Shown: piece by piece, positions 1-6,863 of the stretch
How the letters are laid out: each line of letters opens with the position of its first letter
How positions within the stretch are numbered: the stretch's first letter is position 1
Source of the DNA: an archaeon
Lineage (GTDB): Archaea > Thermoproteota > Nitrososphaeria_A > Caldarchaeales > Wolframiiraptoraceae
Direction: 5' to 3'
Assembly (NCBI GenBank): GCA_029258815.1
Contig: JAPDJZ010000160.1
Span: forward strand, 1 to 25,275
DNA: 25,275 bases
Notes under the pieces: model-generated
What the model saw: the letters and a program-made list of their open reading frames with translations, nothing else
Database searches by the model: none
What the model was told of the DNA's origin: nothing
Program-made: the position numbers and the translations under genes

Positions 1-146
1 CTGAAATTCAGGCTCCACAAAATGATTTTCCGGCTGATCCCTTAATGTGATAGGCGTTCTTTTTCACTCTTCTCCTGACTTTAAACCAGTTTGGGAAGGT
101 GGATAAGCTTTGAGTTGGAAACAGGTTTCCAATGGTTGGAAGCGGC
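1..146. other. Intergenic tail downstream of pstB
   Basis: No credible gene is seen here. A perfect inverted repeat with 8-nt arms and a 2-nt spacer lies at 115-132 (TTGGAAAC / GTTTCCAA), 15 nt beyond the pstB stop codon. A weak TATA-like TTTAAACC occurs near 81. A plus-strand reading frame that begins at 132 and runs into pstB is an antisense shadow of that gene. Confidence 0.5.
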
Positions 147-944
147 TTAGCTGAAGTCCCCCTTTATGTACGCCTTCGTGAGGATGCTCTTTGGGTTCTT
201 GAAGATCCGCTCGGCCTCCCCCTGCTCGACGACCCTCCCCTCGAAGATGAAGACCACGTGCTCGGCGAGCCTCATGGCCTGGTGAACGTTATGCGTAACG
301 ACGACTATCGTGTAGTCTCTCGAGAGCCGTATAAGCAGGTCCTCGATCCTCTTGGTCGAGGCTGGGTCTAGGGATGAGGTCGGCTCGTCGAGTAAGAGCA
401 CCTCGGGCTCGACGGCCAGGGCTCTGGCGATGCAGAGCCTCTGCTGCTGGCCTCCGCTTAGATTGAAGGCCGAGTCCCTGAGCCTGTCCCTGACCTCCTC
501 CCATAGGCCGACCTTCTCCAAGTTCTCTCGAACGGCCTTATCGAGAACCCTCCTATCCTTCACGCCGCCTATCCTCAGCCCGTAGGCCACGTTATCGTAG
601 ATGGACATGGGCAGCGGTATGGGCTTCTGGAAGACCATCCCGATCTTCCTCCTAATGGCGTTCGGGTCGGCCGAGCCCGAGTAGATGTCCACGCCGCGGA
701 AGTACACCTTCCCCTCGATCCTCGCGCCCTCGACCTCCAGCAGCCTGTTGAACGCCTTTAGCAGGGTCGACTTGCCGCATCCGCTCGGCCCCATTATCGC
801 CGTAATCCTCTTCGAGGGGATTATCACGTCCACGTCCTTGAGCGCGTGAACCCTCCCATACCAGACATTCAGCCTCTCGGATCTCAGTATCGGCTCATAC
901 TCTAAAGCCCTTCTCAAGAGGGTTTTCTTAGCCTGCATCCCCAT
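147..944 (-). CDS. pstB: Phosphate ABC transporter ATP-binding protein PstB
   Basis: This is the ATPase that powers high-affinity phosphate import on the cytoplasmic face of the PstCA permease. The 265-residue protein has the full ABC set: Walker A GPSGCGKST at about residues 52-60, Q-loop FQKP at about 105-108, signature LSGGQ at about 162-166, Walker B LLLDE at about 183-187, and the H-loop histidine in VVVTHN at about 218. The length fits PstB, and GMVFQKP followed by IYDNVAYGLR is the usual PstB pattern. Its start overlaps the end of pstA by 17 nt, as expected for translational coupling in the last gene of the pstSCAB operon. A second ATG two codons in (938) is an equally possible start. 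No defect is visible. Confidence 0.96.
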   Translation of the reverse strand: MGMQAKKTLLRRALEYEPILRSERLNVWYGRVHALKDVDVIIPSKRITAIMGPSGCGKSTLLKAFNRLLEVEGARIEGKVYFRGVDIYSGSADPNAIRRKIGMVFQKPIPLPMSIYDNVAYGLRIGGVKDRRVLDKAVRENLEKVGLWEEVRDRLRDSAFNLSGGQQQRLCIARALAVEPEVLLLDEPTSSLDPASTKRIEDLLIRLSRDYTIVVVTHNVHQAMRLAEHVVFIFEGRVVEQGEAERIFKNPKSILTKAYIKGDFS

Positions 945-1785
945 ACAACCTCCTAGTGAAATAGTTTCTGAGCATGATGGAGGGTATGCTGACCGCGAGG
1001 AACAGCGCTATCAACACGAGGGCAGTTCCGTAAGCCATCCTCAAGCCCTCGCTAGTATTCGCGATCTCGCCAGCTATCAGGTAGAGGTGGACCGGAAGGG
1101 TTCTAGCGGGATCCAAGGGCGAGGCCGGGATGTATCCCGCGACCCCCATCCCGGCGGTCATCATGACGACGGCGGTCTCCCCGACCGCCTTGCCGAGCCC
1201 GAGCATCAAGCCGGTTATTATCGCCGACCTCGCAGCCGCGTAAACCACGCTTCTAATCGTCTTCCACTTAGACGCTCCGAGGGCCAGGCTAGCATACCTA
1301 TACTCCCTGGGAACGGCTCTAATCGCCTCCTCCGAGACCCTGACGGTCCACGGTAGGATCATGAAGGCCAGGGCGATGGCTCCCGAGAGGATCGAGAACC
1401 CGAGGCCGAGGCCGTGGACGAGGAACGCGTACCCGAATAATCCTATGACTATCGACGGTATGCCGGCCAGCAGCTCGACGAAGAACCTGACGACCTTCGT
1501 GAAGACGTTCTCCGGAGCGTATTCGGCGAGATAGGTTCCGGCGCCGATCCCGATCGGGGCTGCTATCAGCATGCATAGCGCCGAGACGTAGATCGAGCCC
1601 ATTATCGCCGGGAGTATCCCTCCCTCCAATCCGCCCTTCTCGGGGAAGCCTGTGATGAATCTCCAGCTTATCGCGGACGCACCGTTGAAGAGCAGGAACG
1701 AGATTATGGCCCCGGCTAGGATCGCCGGAATGAGGGAGGCGAGCCAGGTCAAGATCTCGATCAGGATTTCAGATCCCCTTCGCAT
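928..1785 (-). CDS. pstA: Phosphate ABC transporter permease PstA
   Basis: This is one half of the membrane channel for phosphate import, partnering PstC and PstB. The 285-residue protein is very hydrophobic with about six transmembrane segments, starting with a strong one at roughly residues 12-35. The cytoplasmic coupling (EAA) loop reads AVPREYRYASLALGASKWKT, the segment that docks on the ATPase. The PstA-type region GETAVVMMTAGM lies near residues 200-212. The start overlaps pstC by 17 nt and the end overlaps pstB by 17 nt, so all three are translated from one message. The EAA loop is nearly identical to that of PstC next door, which shows common ancestry of the two permeases. Assignment as PstA rather than PstC rests on gene order and the C-terminal half. 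Confidence 0.93.
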   Translation of the reverse strand: MRRGSEILIEILTWLASLIPAILAGAIISFLLFNGASAISWRFITGFPEKGGLEGGILPAIMGSIYVSALCMLIAAPIGIGAGTYLAEYAPENVFTKVVRFFVELLAGIPSIVIGLFGYAFLVHGLGLGFSILSGAIALAFMILPWTVRVSEEAIRAVPREYRYASLALGASKWKTIRSVVYAAARSAIITGLMLGLGKAVGETAVVMMTAGMGVAGYIPASPLDPARTLPVHLYLIAGEIANTSEGLRMAYGTALVLIALFLAVSIPSIMLRNYFTRRLYGDAG

Positions 1786-2644
1786 GGATTCTCCCCCCGA
1801 GGATGTGGAATGCGAGGAGGTTGACGACCGCGGTTATGATGAACAAGACCACCCCGATGGCGAACAGCGCCCTCATCTGATCGGATCCCCAGACCGCGTA
1901 ATTGAACTCTATCACTATCGTCGAGGTCAGGACCCTAACCCTATCCAGGATGCTCGTCGGGATGTAGGGGACCTCCGGGTTGCCCACGACCATGAGGACG
2001 GCCATGGTCTCCCCGATGGCGTTCCCGAGCCCCAAGATTATCGAGGCCAGGATCCCGGATTTGGCCGCCGGCAGGACGACCCTCCTAATCGTCTGCCACT
2101 TGGATGCTCCGAGGGCTAGGCTCGCGTACCTATACTCTCTCGGAACGGCTTTGATCGCGTCGCTTGAGATGCAGATTACGTGCGGGAGGGTCATTACGGC
2201 TAGGACTATTCCGCCGGCTAGGATGCTGAAGCCCCATCCGCCGAAGGTCTCGGCTAGGATCGGGACGAGGAATACGAGCCCGACGAACCCGAGGACGACC
2301 GACGGTATGCCGACGAGAAGCTGGGTGGCCGACTCGATGAAACTCCTGAGGAGCCCGCTCCCGGAATACTCGGCTAGATAGATCGCGGCGAGAACGCCCA
2401 TCGGCGCGGCTAGTAGGATCGCTAGCCCGGAGACCGAGAGGGTTCCGATGACGGTCGGAAGGAGGCCGAATTGAGGCGGATCCGCGTAGGGCTTCCAGTA
2501 GAGCCCCGTCAGGAAGCTGAGGCCATACTTCGCTAGGAAGGGCAGCCCCTCGAGGAGCGTGTATCCGAAGATTAGGAAGACTACGAGGATCGAGGAGCCC
2601 GCGCATAAAAAGGTGAGGATTTTGACCGCATCATCGATCTTCAT
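1769..2644 (-). CDS. pstC: Phosphate ABC transporter permease PstC
   Basis: This is the other permease half of the phosphate importer. The 291-residue protein has about six predicted membrane segments, the first at roughly residues 10-32. A periplasmic-type loop near residues 40-60 contains FLTGLYWKPYADPPQFGLLP, typical of PstC. The coupling loop AVPREYRYASLALGASKWQT lies near residues 165-185, followed by GNAIGETMAVLMVVGN, also typical of the family. The ATG is 1 nt beyond the pstS stop region and the 3' end overlaps pstA by 17 nt, so it is the second gene of a tight operon. No truncation or frameshift is seen. Confidence 0.94.
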   Translation of the reverse strand: MKIDDAVKILTFLCAGSSILVVFLIFGYTLLEGLPFLAKYGLSFLTGLYWKPYADPPQFGLLPTVIGTLSVSGLAILLAAPMGVLAAIYLAEYSGSGLLRSFIESATQLLVGIPSVVLGFVGLVFLVPILAETFGGWGFSILAGGIVLAVMTLPHVICISSDAIKAVPREYRYASLALGASKWQTIRRVVLPAAKSGILASIILGLGNAIGETMAVLMVVGNPEVPYIPTSILDRVRVLTSTIVIEFNYAVWGSDQMRALFAIGVVLFIITAVVNLLAFHILGGRIHAKGI

Positions 2645-2645
2645 C

Positions 2646-3560
2646 TCAGCTCACCGGGTATAGTGGGATGTATCCGAGCTCCTCGACTATCTTCTGGCCC
2701 TCGGCGGACAGCAGGTATCCGATGAACATCAGCTCCGCCGGATCCGGATCGCCCTTGGTTACGACGTAGAGGTTTCTCTTGATCGGGTAGGTTCCCTTCA
2801 AGACGTTCTCGATCCTAGGCTCGATCCCGTCGATCCTCAGGGGCTTAACGGTCTCGTCCACGAATCCCAGGGAGATGTAGCCTATCGAGAGGGGGTCGTT
2901 CGCGACGGCGGCCCTAACCTTCGGGTTACCCTGCTGAACCATGGCCTCCGCCGAGACCTCCTTCCCGAACGGCTTCATGACCGCGTGCTCGAAGCAGTCC
3001 CTCGTCCCAGAGCCCTTCTCCCTCGTGATCACGTGGATGGGCTTATCCGGCCCCCCGACCTCCTTCCAATTCCTTATCTCTCCGGCGAAGATCTTGGCGA
3101 CCTGTTCTAGGGTTAGCTCGTTCACGGGGTTGGATGGGTGGACGACGATCGCGATGCTATCCATGGCGATCCTAAACGGCTTGAGATCTGGCCACCGCTC
3201 AAACTCCTCCTCCTTCAGATCCCTCGAAGCCATCCCTATATCGACCTCACCGCTTCCAACGGCCTTGATCCCGGGGCCGCTTCCGATCGCGGCGACCGAG
3301 ATCCTAAAGCCCGGATAAAGCTCGGAGAACCTCCTAGCGGCCTCCTCCACTATCGGCGCGACCGTCGTAGATCCGGCGACGTTAAGCCTAGCGTTCAGGC
3401 CGGCGGTCTCAACAACGGTCGTGGTAGCGGTCTTAACATTTGTCCGAGATATGCTCGATAAGGCGAAAGACGACGCGAGATATCCGGCGAGGAACATCGC
3501 CACGGCGACCGCGGCGAGGGCGGCGATCACGGTTCTGCCGGAGGCGGCTCCCCCGCTCAT
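2646..3560 (-). CDS. pstS: Phosphate-binding protein PstS
   Basis: This is the extracytoplasmic phosphate receptor that delivers phosphate to PstCA. The 304-residue protein has an N-terminal hydrophobic segment (about residues 10-32, ALAAVAVAMFLAGYLASSFA) serving as signal or membrane anchor, then a Thr-rich linker. The mature domain starts with LNVAGSTTVAPIVEEAARRF. Phosphate-contacting motifs are visible: AGSTTV, GSGPGIKAVGSGEVDIGMAS and TREKGSGTRDCFE. No lipobox cysteine is seen, so anchoring by the uncleaved helix is inferred. It is the first gene of pstSCAB. A TATA-like ACTATATATTAG (minus strand, 3584-3595) sits about 24-35 nt upstream of the ATG, consistent with a very short leader. 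Confidence 0.95.
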   Translation of the reverse strand: MSGGAASGRTVIAALAAVAVAMFLAGYLASSFALSSISRTNVKTATTTVVETAGLNARLNVAGSTTVAPIVEEAARRFSELYPGFRISVAAIGSGPGIKAVGSGEVDIGMASRDLKEEEFERWPDLKPFRIAMDSIAIVVHPSNPVNELTLEQVAKIFAGEIRNWKEVGGPDKPIHVITREKGSGTRDCFEHAVMKPFGKEVSAEAMVQQGNPKVRAAVANDPLSIGYISLGFVDETVKPLRIDGIEPRIENVLKGTYPIKRNLYVVTKGDPDPAELMFIGYLLSAEGQKIVEELGYIPLYPVS

Positions 3561-3735
3561 CCTCAGCTAAGGTTTCCGCTGTTCTAATATATAGTTTCCC
3601 GATACAATCTATAGAACGGTATATAGATATGGTATTCTCACGCAAACTACATAGCTGAGGGGCCGGCAAAAGGCTGATAGCTGAGGGGCTGAAAAGGCCA
3701 TTCGCCGAGGGAGGCGCTCGAAGAGGAGGGAGGCC
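3561..3735. promoter_or_regulatory. Divergent control region between pstS and the winged-helix gene
   Basis: This 175-nt spacer carries the pstS TATA-like box (minus strand, 3584-3595). It also holds an inverted repeat ATCTATA (3607-3613) / TATAGAT (3622-3628) with an 8-nt spacer. That AT-rich tract could be a TATA region for the plus-strand gene. It is followed by an imperfect tandem direct repeat with period 26, the unit starting ATAGCTGAGGGG at 3651 and again at 3677. The inverted repeat is well placed for an operator controlling pstS. The direct repeats would lie in the 5' leader of the plus-strand regulator gene or form its own binding site. The function is inferred from position only. 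Confidence 0.6.
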
Positions 3736-3966
3736 ATGGTATACGTTTGGAGGTTTCGGAGGTTTCCGGAGAAGGGCGTTGACCCGAAGAGTCTTAGGAT
3801 ACTCCTATACCTGAAGAACCACGGGCCGCATACCTCCCGGGAGATCGCTAGAACCCTCGGATACTCCCCCAACTTTATCCGAAAAGTTCTCCAGCGCCTG
3901 AGAAGGCTTGGGGCCGTCGAGGTCTACCTCAAGCCCAGCCGAGGACTCGAAGATTTTCAAGAATAA
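3736..3966 (+). CDS. Small winged-helix DNA-binding protein
   Basis: The 76-residue protein consists almost entirely of a winged helix-turn-helix. After a basic, aromatic N-terminus (VYVWRFRRF), residues 17-30 form helix 1 (SLRILLYLKNHG). Then TSREIARTLGYSP is a classic helix-turn-helix with NFIRKVLQRLRRLGAVEV as recognition helix and wing. This resembles MarR/ArsR-like one-domain archaeal regulators. A strong Shine-Dalgarno-like GGAGGGAGG lies just upstream of the ATG and decides the start. It is divergent from pstS across a region with operator-like repeats, so a role in phosphate-responsive or autogenous control is a reasonable inference. No ligand domain is present. Confidence 0.85.
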   Translation: MVYVWRFRRFPEKGVDPKSLRILLYLKNHGPHTSREIARTLGYSPNFIRKVLQRLRRLGAVEVYLKPSRGLEDFQE

Positions 3967-3995
3967 TTTCAAGCGCCTTTAAGCCGAGGCCGCCA

Positions 3996-4008
3996 AGAGT
4001 TATATCTC
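3996..4008 (+). promoter_or_regulatory. TATA-like promoter of the SRP RNA gene
   Basis: AGAGTTATATCTC has its TATATC core at 4001-4006. That is about 25-30 nt upstream of position 4030, where the terminal helix of the SRP RNA begins, which is the normal archaeal TATA-to-start spacing. Confidence 0.65.
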
Positions 4009-4027
4009 CGAGGGGGCGGATAACCTA

Positions 4028-4365
4028 TTGGGGCGGCGGCAGGTAGGGCCGGGGAGCTAGCCCTTCCCTGTAACCCGAAATGGGCTACACGCGGGGGCCA
4101 GTAACCCGGAGGGGCGCATGCGAGAGGGGAAGACCCGGCGGCGAAGCGCGGGGAGAGGAAGGTGCGCCCGCGCAGAGCCTCGTAGGAGGCCGACCCGCTC
4201 GTAGGGGTGGGCGACGGCCTCCGCGCACGCCGAACCGCGTTAGGCCCGGGAGGGAGCGGCGCTAAGGCGTGGCGGGGCTGCTGCGCGGATCCGTGCTGGA
4301 TCCTCGGCCGCTGCTTCGGGCTTCCCTTCCTCCTTGCCACCCTCCGGGGGCTGCCGCCGCCCCCT
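4028..4365 (+). ncRNA. ffs: Signal recognition particle RNA (7S RNA)
   Basis: This is the RNA scaffold of the archaeal SRP, which targets secretory and membrane proteins co-translationally. Three things identify it. The 5' end has the conserved Alu-domain element CCCTGTAACCCGAAA (about 4066-4080). The S-domain helix 8 region AGGCCCGGGAGGGAGCGGC lies near 4244-4262. The two ends pair perfectly over 13 bp: GGGGCGGCGGCAG (4030-4042) with CTGCCGCCGCCCC (4351-4363), forming the terminal helix of archaeal SRP RNA. The length of about 335 nt is slightly above the common ~300-320. Exact ends are estimated from the helix and the TATA box. Long open frames on both strands here are artefacts of high GC. 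Confidence 0.93.
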
Positions 4366-4451
4366 ATTCACCTTCAGCTATTGCTCGGCTTTCTCTTAAT
4401 CGGCAGGGAGATTTCTTTTTATTTTCGCCGCTTTCTGCCTTTGGTAAGGCT

Positions 4452-5084
4452 ATGCCGCTTTCGGATCGTGATATTCGTAGGATCGTTAGGGAGGTTGATT
4501 CGGTTAAGGGCGTTGACGTCGTTAGGCTCGTCGAGGAGGCTTCGCCTTGGTTTAGGCTTCTCGATCCGCCGATACTCCGCTTATCCAAAGCTTTGGCCGG
4601 GCTGGGGGTCTTTCACGTTTTATACGGCTTTAGACCCCTCCCCCTCTACGGCGTCCCCCATATCGGGAGGGATAGAGTCTTCGCCGCCAGAGCCGATTCA
4701 GAAGATTTGAGGAAAATTTTCGAGGGGCTTTCGAGGGCGGGGTTCGGGGTTTTATCGAGGTCGGATGAAGGGGCCCGCCTACTTGATCTGGAGCGCTACG
4801 TTGTTATCGATCTGGTTTCGAGGCCGAGCTCGCTTAGCTGGGATGAGCGGATGGCCGAGAGATGCCTTGAGAGGAGCAGGGTGAAGATTTTATCCGCTGA
4901 GGATTACGCGGTCTCCCTCCTCTCGCGAGGCGCCGGGCTCATGGCCCTCGAGCTCGCCGGCAAGGTCATCTACGCTAACTTGGATAGGCTCGATCGAGAA
5001 TACCTGATGGCGAGGGCTTCCCAAGCCTCGGTCGAGGAGGCTGTGAGAGGCATCGTTGAGAAGCTTGAAGCCGCTAGTCGGTGA
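4452..5084 (+). CDS. Uncharacterised protein, possible nucleotidyltransferase-fold
   Basis: The 210-residue protein starts at the ATG after a TATA-like tract (TTTTTATTTT, about 4416-4425), which gives a near-leaderless mRNA. An upstream in-frame ATG at 4269 lies inside the SRP RNA and is rejected. After a helical N-terminus (PLSDRDIRRIVREVDSV), the middle part (VLYGFRPLPLYGVPHIGRDRVF, then LLDLERYVVIDLV) and later VKILSAEDYAVSLLSRG resemble the layout of minimal nucleotidyltransferases. In those, a beta strand carrying VDLL precedes a V-x-VLSPED-like segment. The usual GS-x(n)-DxD catalytic signature is not clear, so activity is doubtful. It converges with the homocitrate-synthase-like gene, overlapping by 11 nt. 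The family is not firmly recognised. Confidence 0.75.
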   Translation: MPLSDRDIRRIVREVDSVKGVDVVRLVEEASPWFRLLDPPILRLSKALAGLGVFHVLYGFRPLPLYGVPHIGRDRVFAARADSEDLRKIFEGLSRAGFGVLSRSDEGARLLDLERYVVIDLVSRPSSLSWDERMAERCLERSRVKILSAEDYAVSLLSRGAGLMALELAGKVIYANLDRLDREYLMARASQASVEEAVRGIVEKLEAASR

Positions 5085-6453
5085 TGAGCGTCCTAATTCT
5101 TAGGATAGCTCTTCCGAGAAGCTTCTTCACCCGCTCAACCACATCGTCCTCGAGCCACGCGGCTATGATTAGATCGGCGTCTCCGTAGACCTCGTCAACC
5201 CCCTCCACCTCATCCCACGAGAGAATCTCCCGAAGCTTCTCCCTAATCGGATATCTGGGGTCTAGGTTTAGGAGGATGTATGCTTTCTGAGGTTTTAGAA
5301 GCCGGGCTAAGGCCTGCTCGTCCACCTCGAGCCCCCTAGATCTTATGGCCTCCGCGATCTCCCGCGCGCTCAGGTCTCCACCCCGCTTCTCCGCGAGCCT
5401 CGCAAGCTCTATCGAGATCTCCCGCAACCTCTCCTCGGCCACCTCGCTTCTCAAGATCCTTCCGATGAGCTTCCTACTTAGATAGGTCGTGGCCTCGAAG
5501 AAGACCCTATCGAAGTCTCTTCCAAGCTTCCCAGCCGGAACGTAGCCTTCGGGGGCGCGCAGGGCCATGGACTGGTGGACCCCGGCTCGGATGGTCTGCG
5601 CCTCCCGGCTTAGCGGATGCCTGAAGGAGATCTTTATCCCGGTTAGCCTCGAGAACCACGCGTAAAGCTCCTTCAGCTTATCCCGCTTGATCCCGAGCCT
5701 GAATCCGTGCACGTCGATTAGGGGCGCGGCGACCTCGTAGAGATCCGCTATCCCGTTTCTATCGCCTATTCCGAGGATCGAGACGTGGAGCTCCTCGGCC
5801 CCGGCTAGGGCTGCTTCGAGCGTGTTCGCGGAGGCGTGTCCGTAATCGTTGTGGAAGTGGGCTGAGAGGGAGGTCCTGCACCTAGACTTAAGCTTCTCGA
5901 AGAAGTCCCTCGCCTGGCTTGGGGTCAGCATCCCGCACGTATCCGGAACGCTTACGACGGTCGCCCCGGCTTCTCCAAGCTCGTCGACGAGGGCGGAGAG
6001 CTCCCCGATCCCGCCGTCCCCGCCTAAGTAGTATCTCGACGCATCCTCGATCGTCGCCCTCCTATACCTGAAGCCGTAGGAGCGGGAGAGCTCGAGTGCT
6101 TCGATGAGCCTGCGCTTGGCTTCCTCGAGGCTTATCCCGCCGAGCTTGAACCTCCGATGAATCTCGGTCGTGGCGAGGTATACTCCGACGCCGTCGACGT
6201 CGTATTTCGCGGCGGCTTCCACGTCCCTCGGGTAGGCCCTTCCGTGGAGAACTACGGTTGCCTCGTAGCTTCGGAGGGCCTCGATTACCGCTTCGACGTC
6301 CCTTCGGGTGGTTCTGGGCGGGTAGTCCACCGTGAGCTCGATCCTGTCCACCCCCAGCTCGGCCAGCCTTCTCGCCAGCTCCACCCTAACCTCCCTCTCG
6401 AACCTCCTATAGAGTTCGCCCTCCCGAAGCGTCGTATCGAGTATCGCAGCCAT
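5074..6453 (-). CDS. LysS/LeuA-type alpha-acyl synthase (homocitrate synthase-like) with C-terminal RAM domain
   Basis: The protein belongs to the HMGL-like TIM-barrel enzymes that condense acetyl-CoA with a 2-oxoacid (homocitrate, isopropylmalate or citramalate synthases). About 459 residues follow from the ATG at 6453. An upstream in-frame ATG at 6513 would add 20 non-conserved residues. The barrel opens with ILDTTLREGE. The metal-binding HxH is in AHFHNDYGHASAN, followed by GIGDRNGIADL, and GVHQSMAL marks the second substrate region. The last ~70 residues (AYILLNLDPRYPIREKL to IRTLITD) form a RAM/Lrp-AsnC effector domain, as found at the end of crenarchaeal LysS. That suggests amino-acid feedback control. 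The residue after REGE is Leu instead of the usual Gln, so substrate specificity is uncertain. No other lysine or leucine genes are nearby. Confidence 0.85.
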   Translation of the reverse strand: MAAILDTTLREGELYRRFEREVRVELARRLAELGVDRIELTVDYPPRTTRRDVEAVIEALRSYEATVVLHGRAYPRDVEAAAKYDVDGVGVYLATTEIHRRFKLGGISLEEAKRRLIEALELSRSYGFRYRRATIEDASRYYLGGDGGIGELSALVDELGEAGATVVSVPDTCGMLTPSQARDFFEKLKSRCRTSLSAHFHNDYGHASANTLEAALAGAEELHVSILGIGDRNGIADLYEVAAPLIDVHGFRLGIKRDKLKELYAWFSRLTGIKISFRHPLSREAQTIRAGVHQSMALRAPEGYVPAGKLGRDFDRVFFEATTYLSRKLIGRILRSEVAEERLREISIELARLAEKRGGDLSAREIAEAIRSRGLEVDEQALARLLKPQKAYILLNLDPRYPIREKLREILSWDEVEGVDEVYGDADLIIAAWLEDDVVERVKKLLGRAILRIRTLITD

Positions 6454-6547
6454 CCTTACGCCTTCGCATGCGGTCTCCCCGGATTTTAACTGTTGATTCG
6501 CGAAACGTAGCATTTTGGCGATTTTCGTGGGCGGAGCAGGCGCGCGA

Positions 6548-6562
6548 ATCGTTTTTAGAAGG
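6548..6562 (+). promoter_or_regulatory. TATA-like promoter of the small coiled-coil gene
   Basis: ATCGTTTTTAGAAGG is centred about 33 nt upstream of the ATG at 6588, with no Shine-Dalgarno between them. This supports a leaderless transcript and therefore the 6588 start. Confidence 0.5.
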
Positions 6563-6587
6563 CTCGTCCAGACTGAACCTGGGATTC

Positions 6588-6863
6588 ATGGCGAACTTCC
6601 AAGTAATCTTCTCGGGGAACGAGGACGAGCTCTCCAGGTTCGTCCTAGCGTGGAAGATGGCCTCCGAGGTTAAGAGGTACGATGAATTGAAGAATCAGAT
6701 CCGGGAGCTCGAGAAGAGGGTCGAGGATCTTAGGAAGAAGATTATGGGGCTCGAGGAGGAGAAGCTGAAGCTTCAGCGGGAGATCGCCGAGCTTTCGTCG
6801 CTCAGGGAGGGGCTTCGCAGGGAAGTCGAGGTTGGTAGGCAGTCGCGTCCAGCCGCGCCCTAG
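6588..6863 (+). CDS. Small coiled-coil protein
   Basis: The 91-residue soluble protein was not recognised as a named family. The start is taken at MANFQVIFSG, 33 nt after a TATA-like box. The frame is open upstream to 6468, but that part overlaps the promoter and is compositionally odd. Residues 1-25 look like a short alpha/beta piece (FQVIFSGNEDELSRFVLAWKM). Residues ~30-85 form one long heptad-rich coiled coil (KNQIRELEKRVEDLRKKIMG then LEEEKLKLQREIAELSS). It is divergent from the homocitrate-synthase-like gene. It converges on phoU with a 4-nt overlap of stop codons (6860-6863). An oligomerising or scaffold role is possible but unsupported. Confidence 0.75.
   Translation: MANFQVIFSGNEDELSRFVLAWKMASEVKRYDELKNQIRELEKRVEDLRKKIMGLEEEKLKLQREIAELSSLREGLRREVEVGRQSRPAAP

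Noticed and set aside
3609..3872. Minus-strand frame opposite the winged-helix gene
   Set aside because: It is antisense to a gene with a clear helix-turn-helix and Shine-Dalgarno, and covers the repeat-bearing promoter region.
3969..4340. Open frames on both strands across the SRP RNA, and the upstream start at 4269 for the following gene
   Set aside because: The sequence has SRP RNA signatures and a perfect terminal helix; the frames are by-products of GC-rich RNA.
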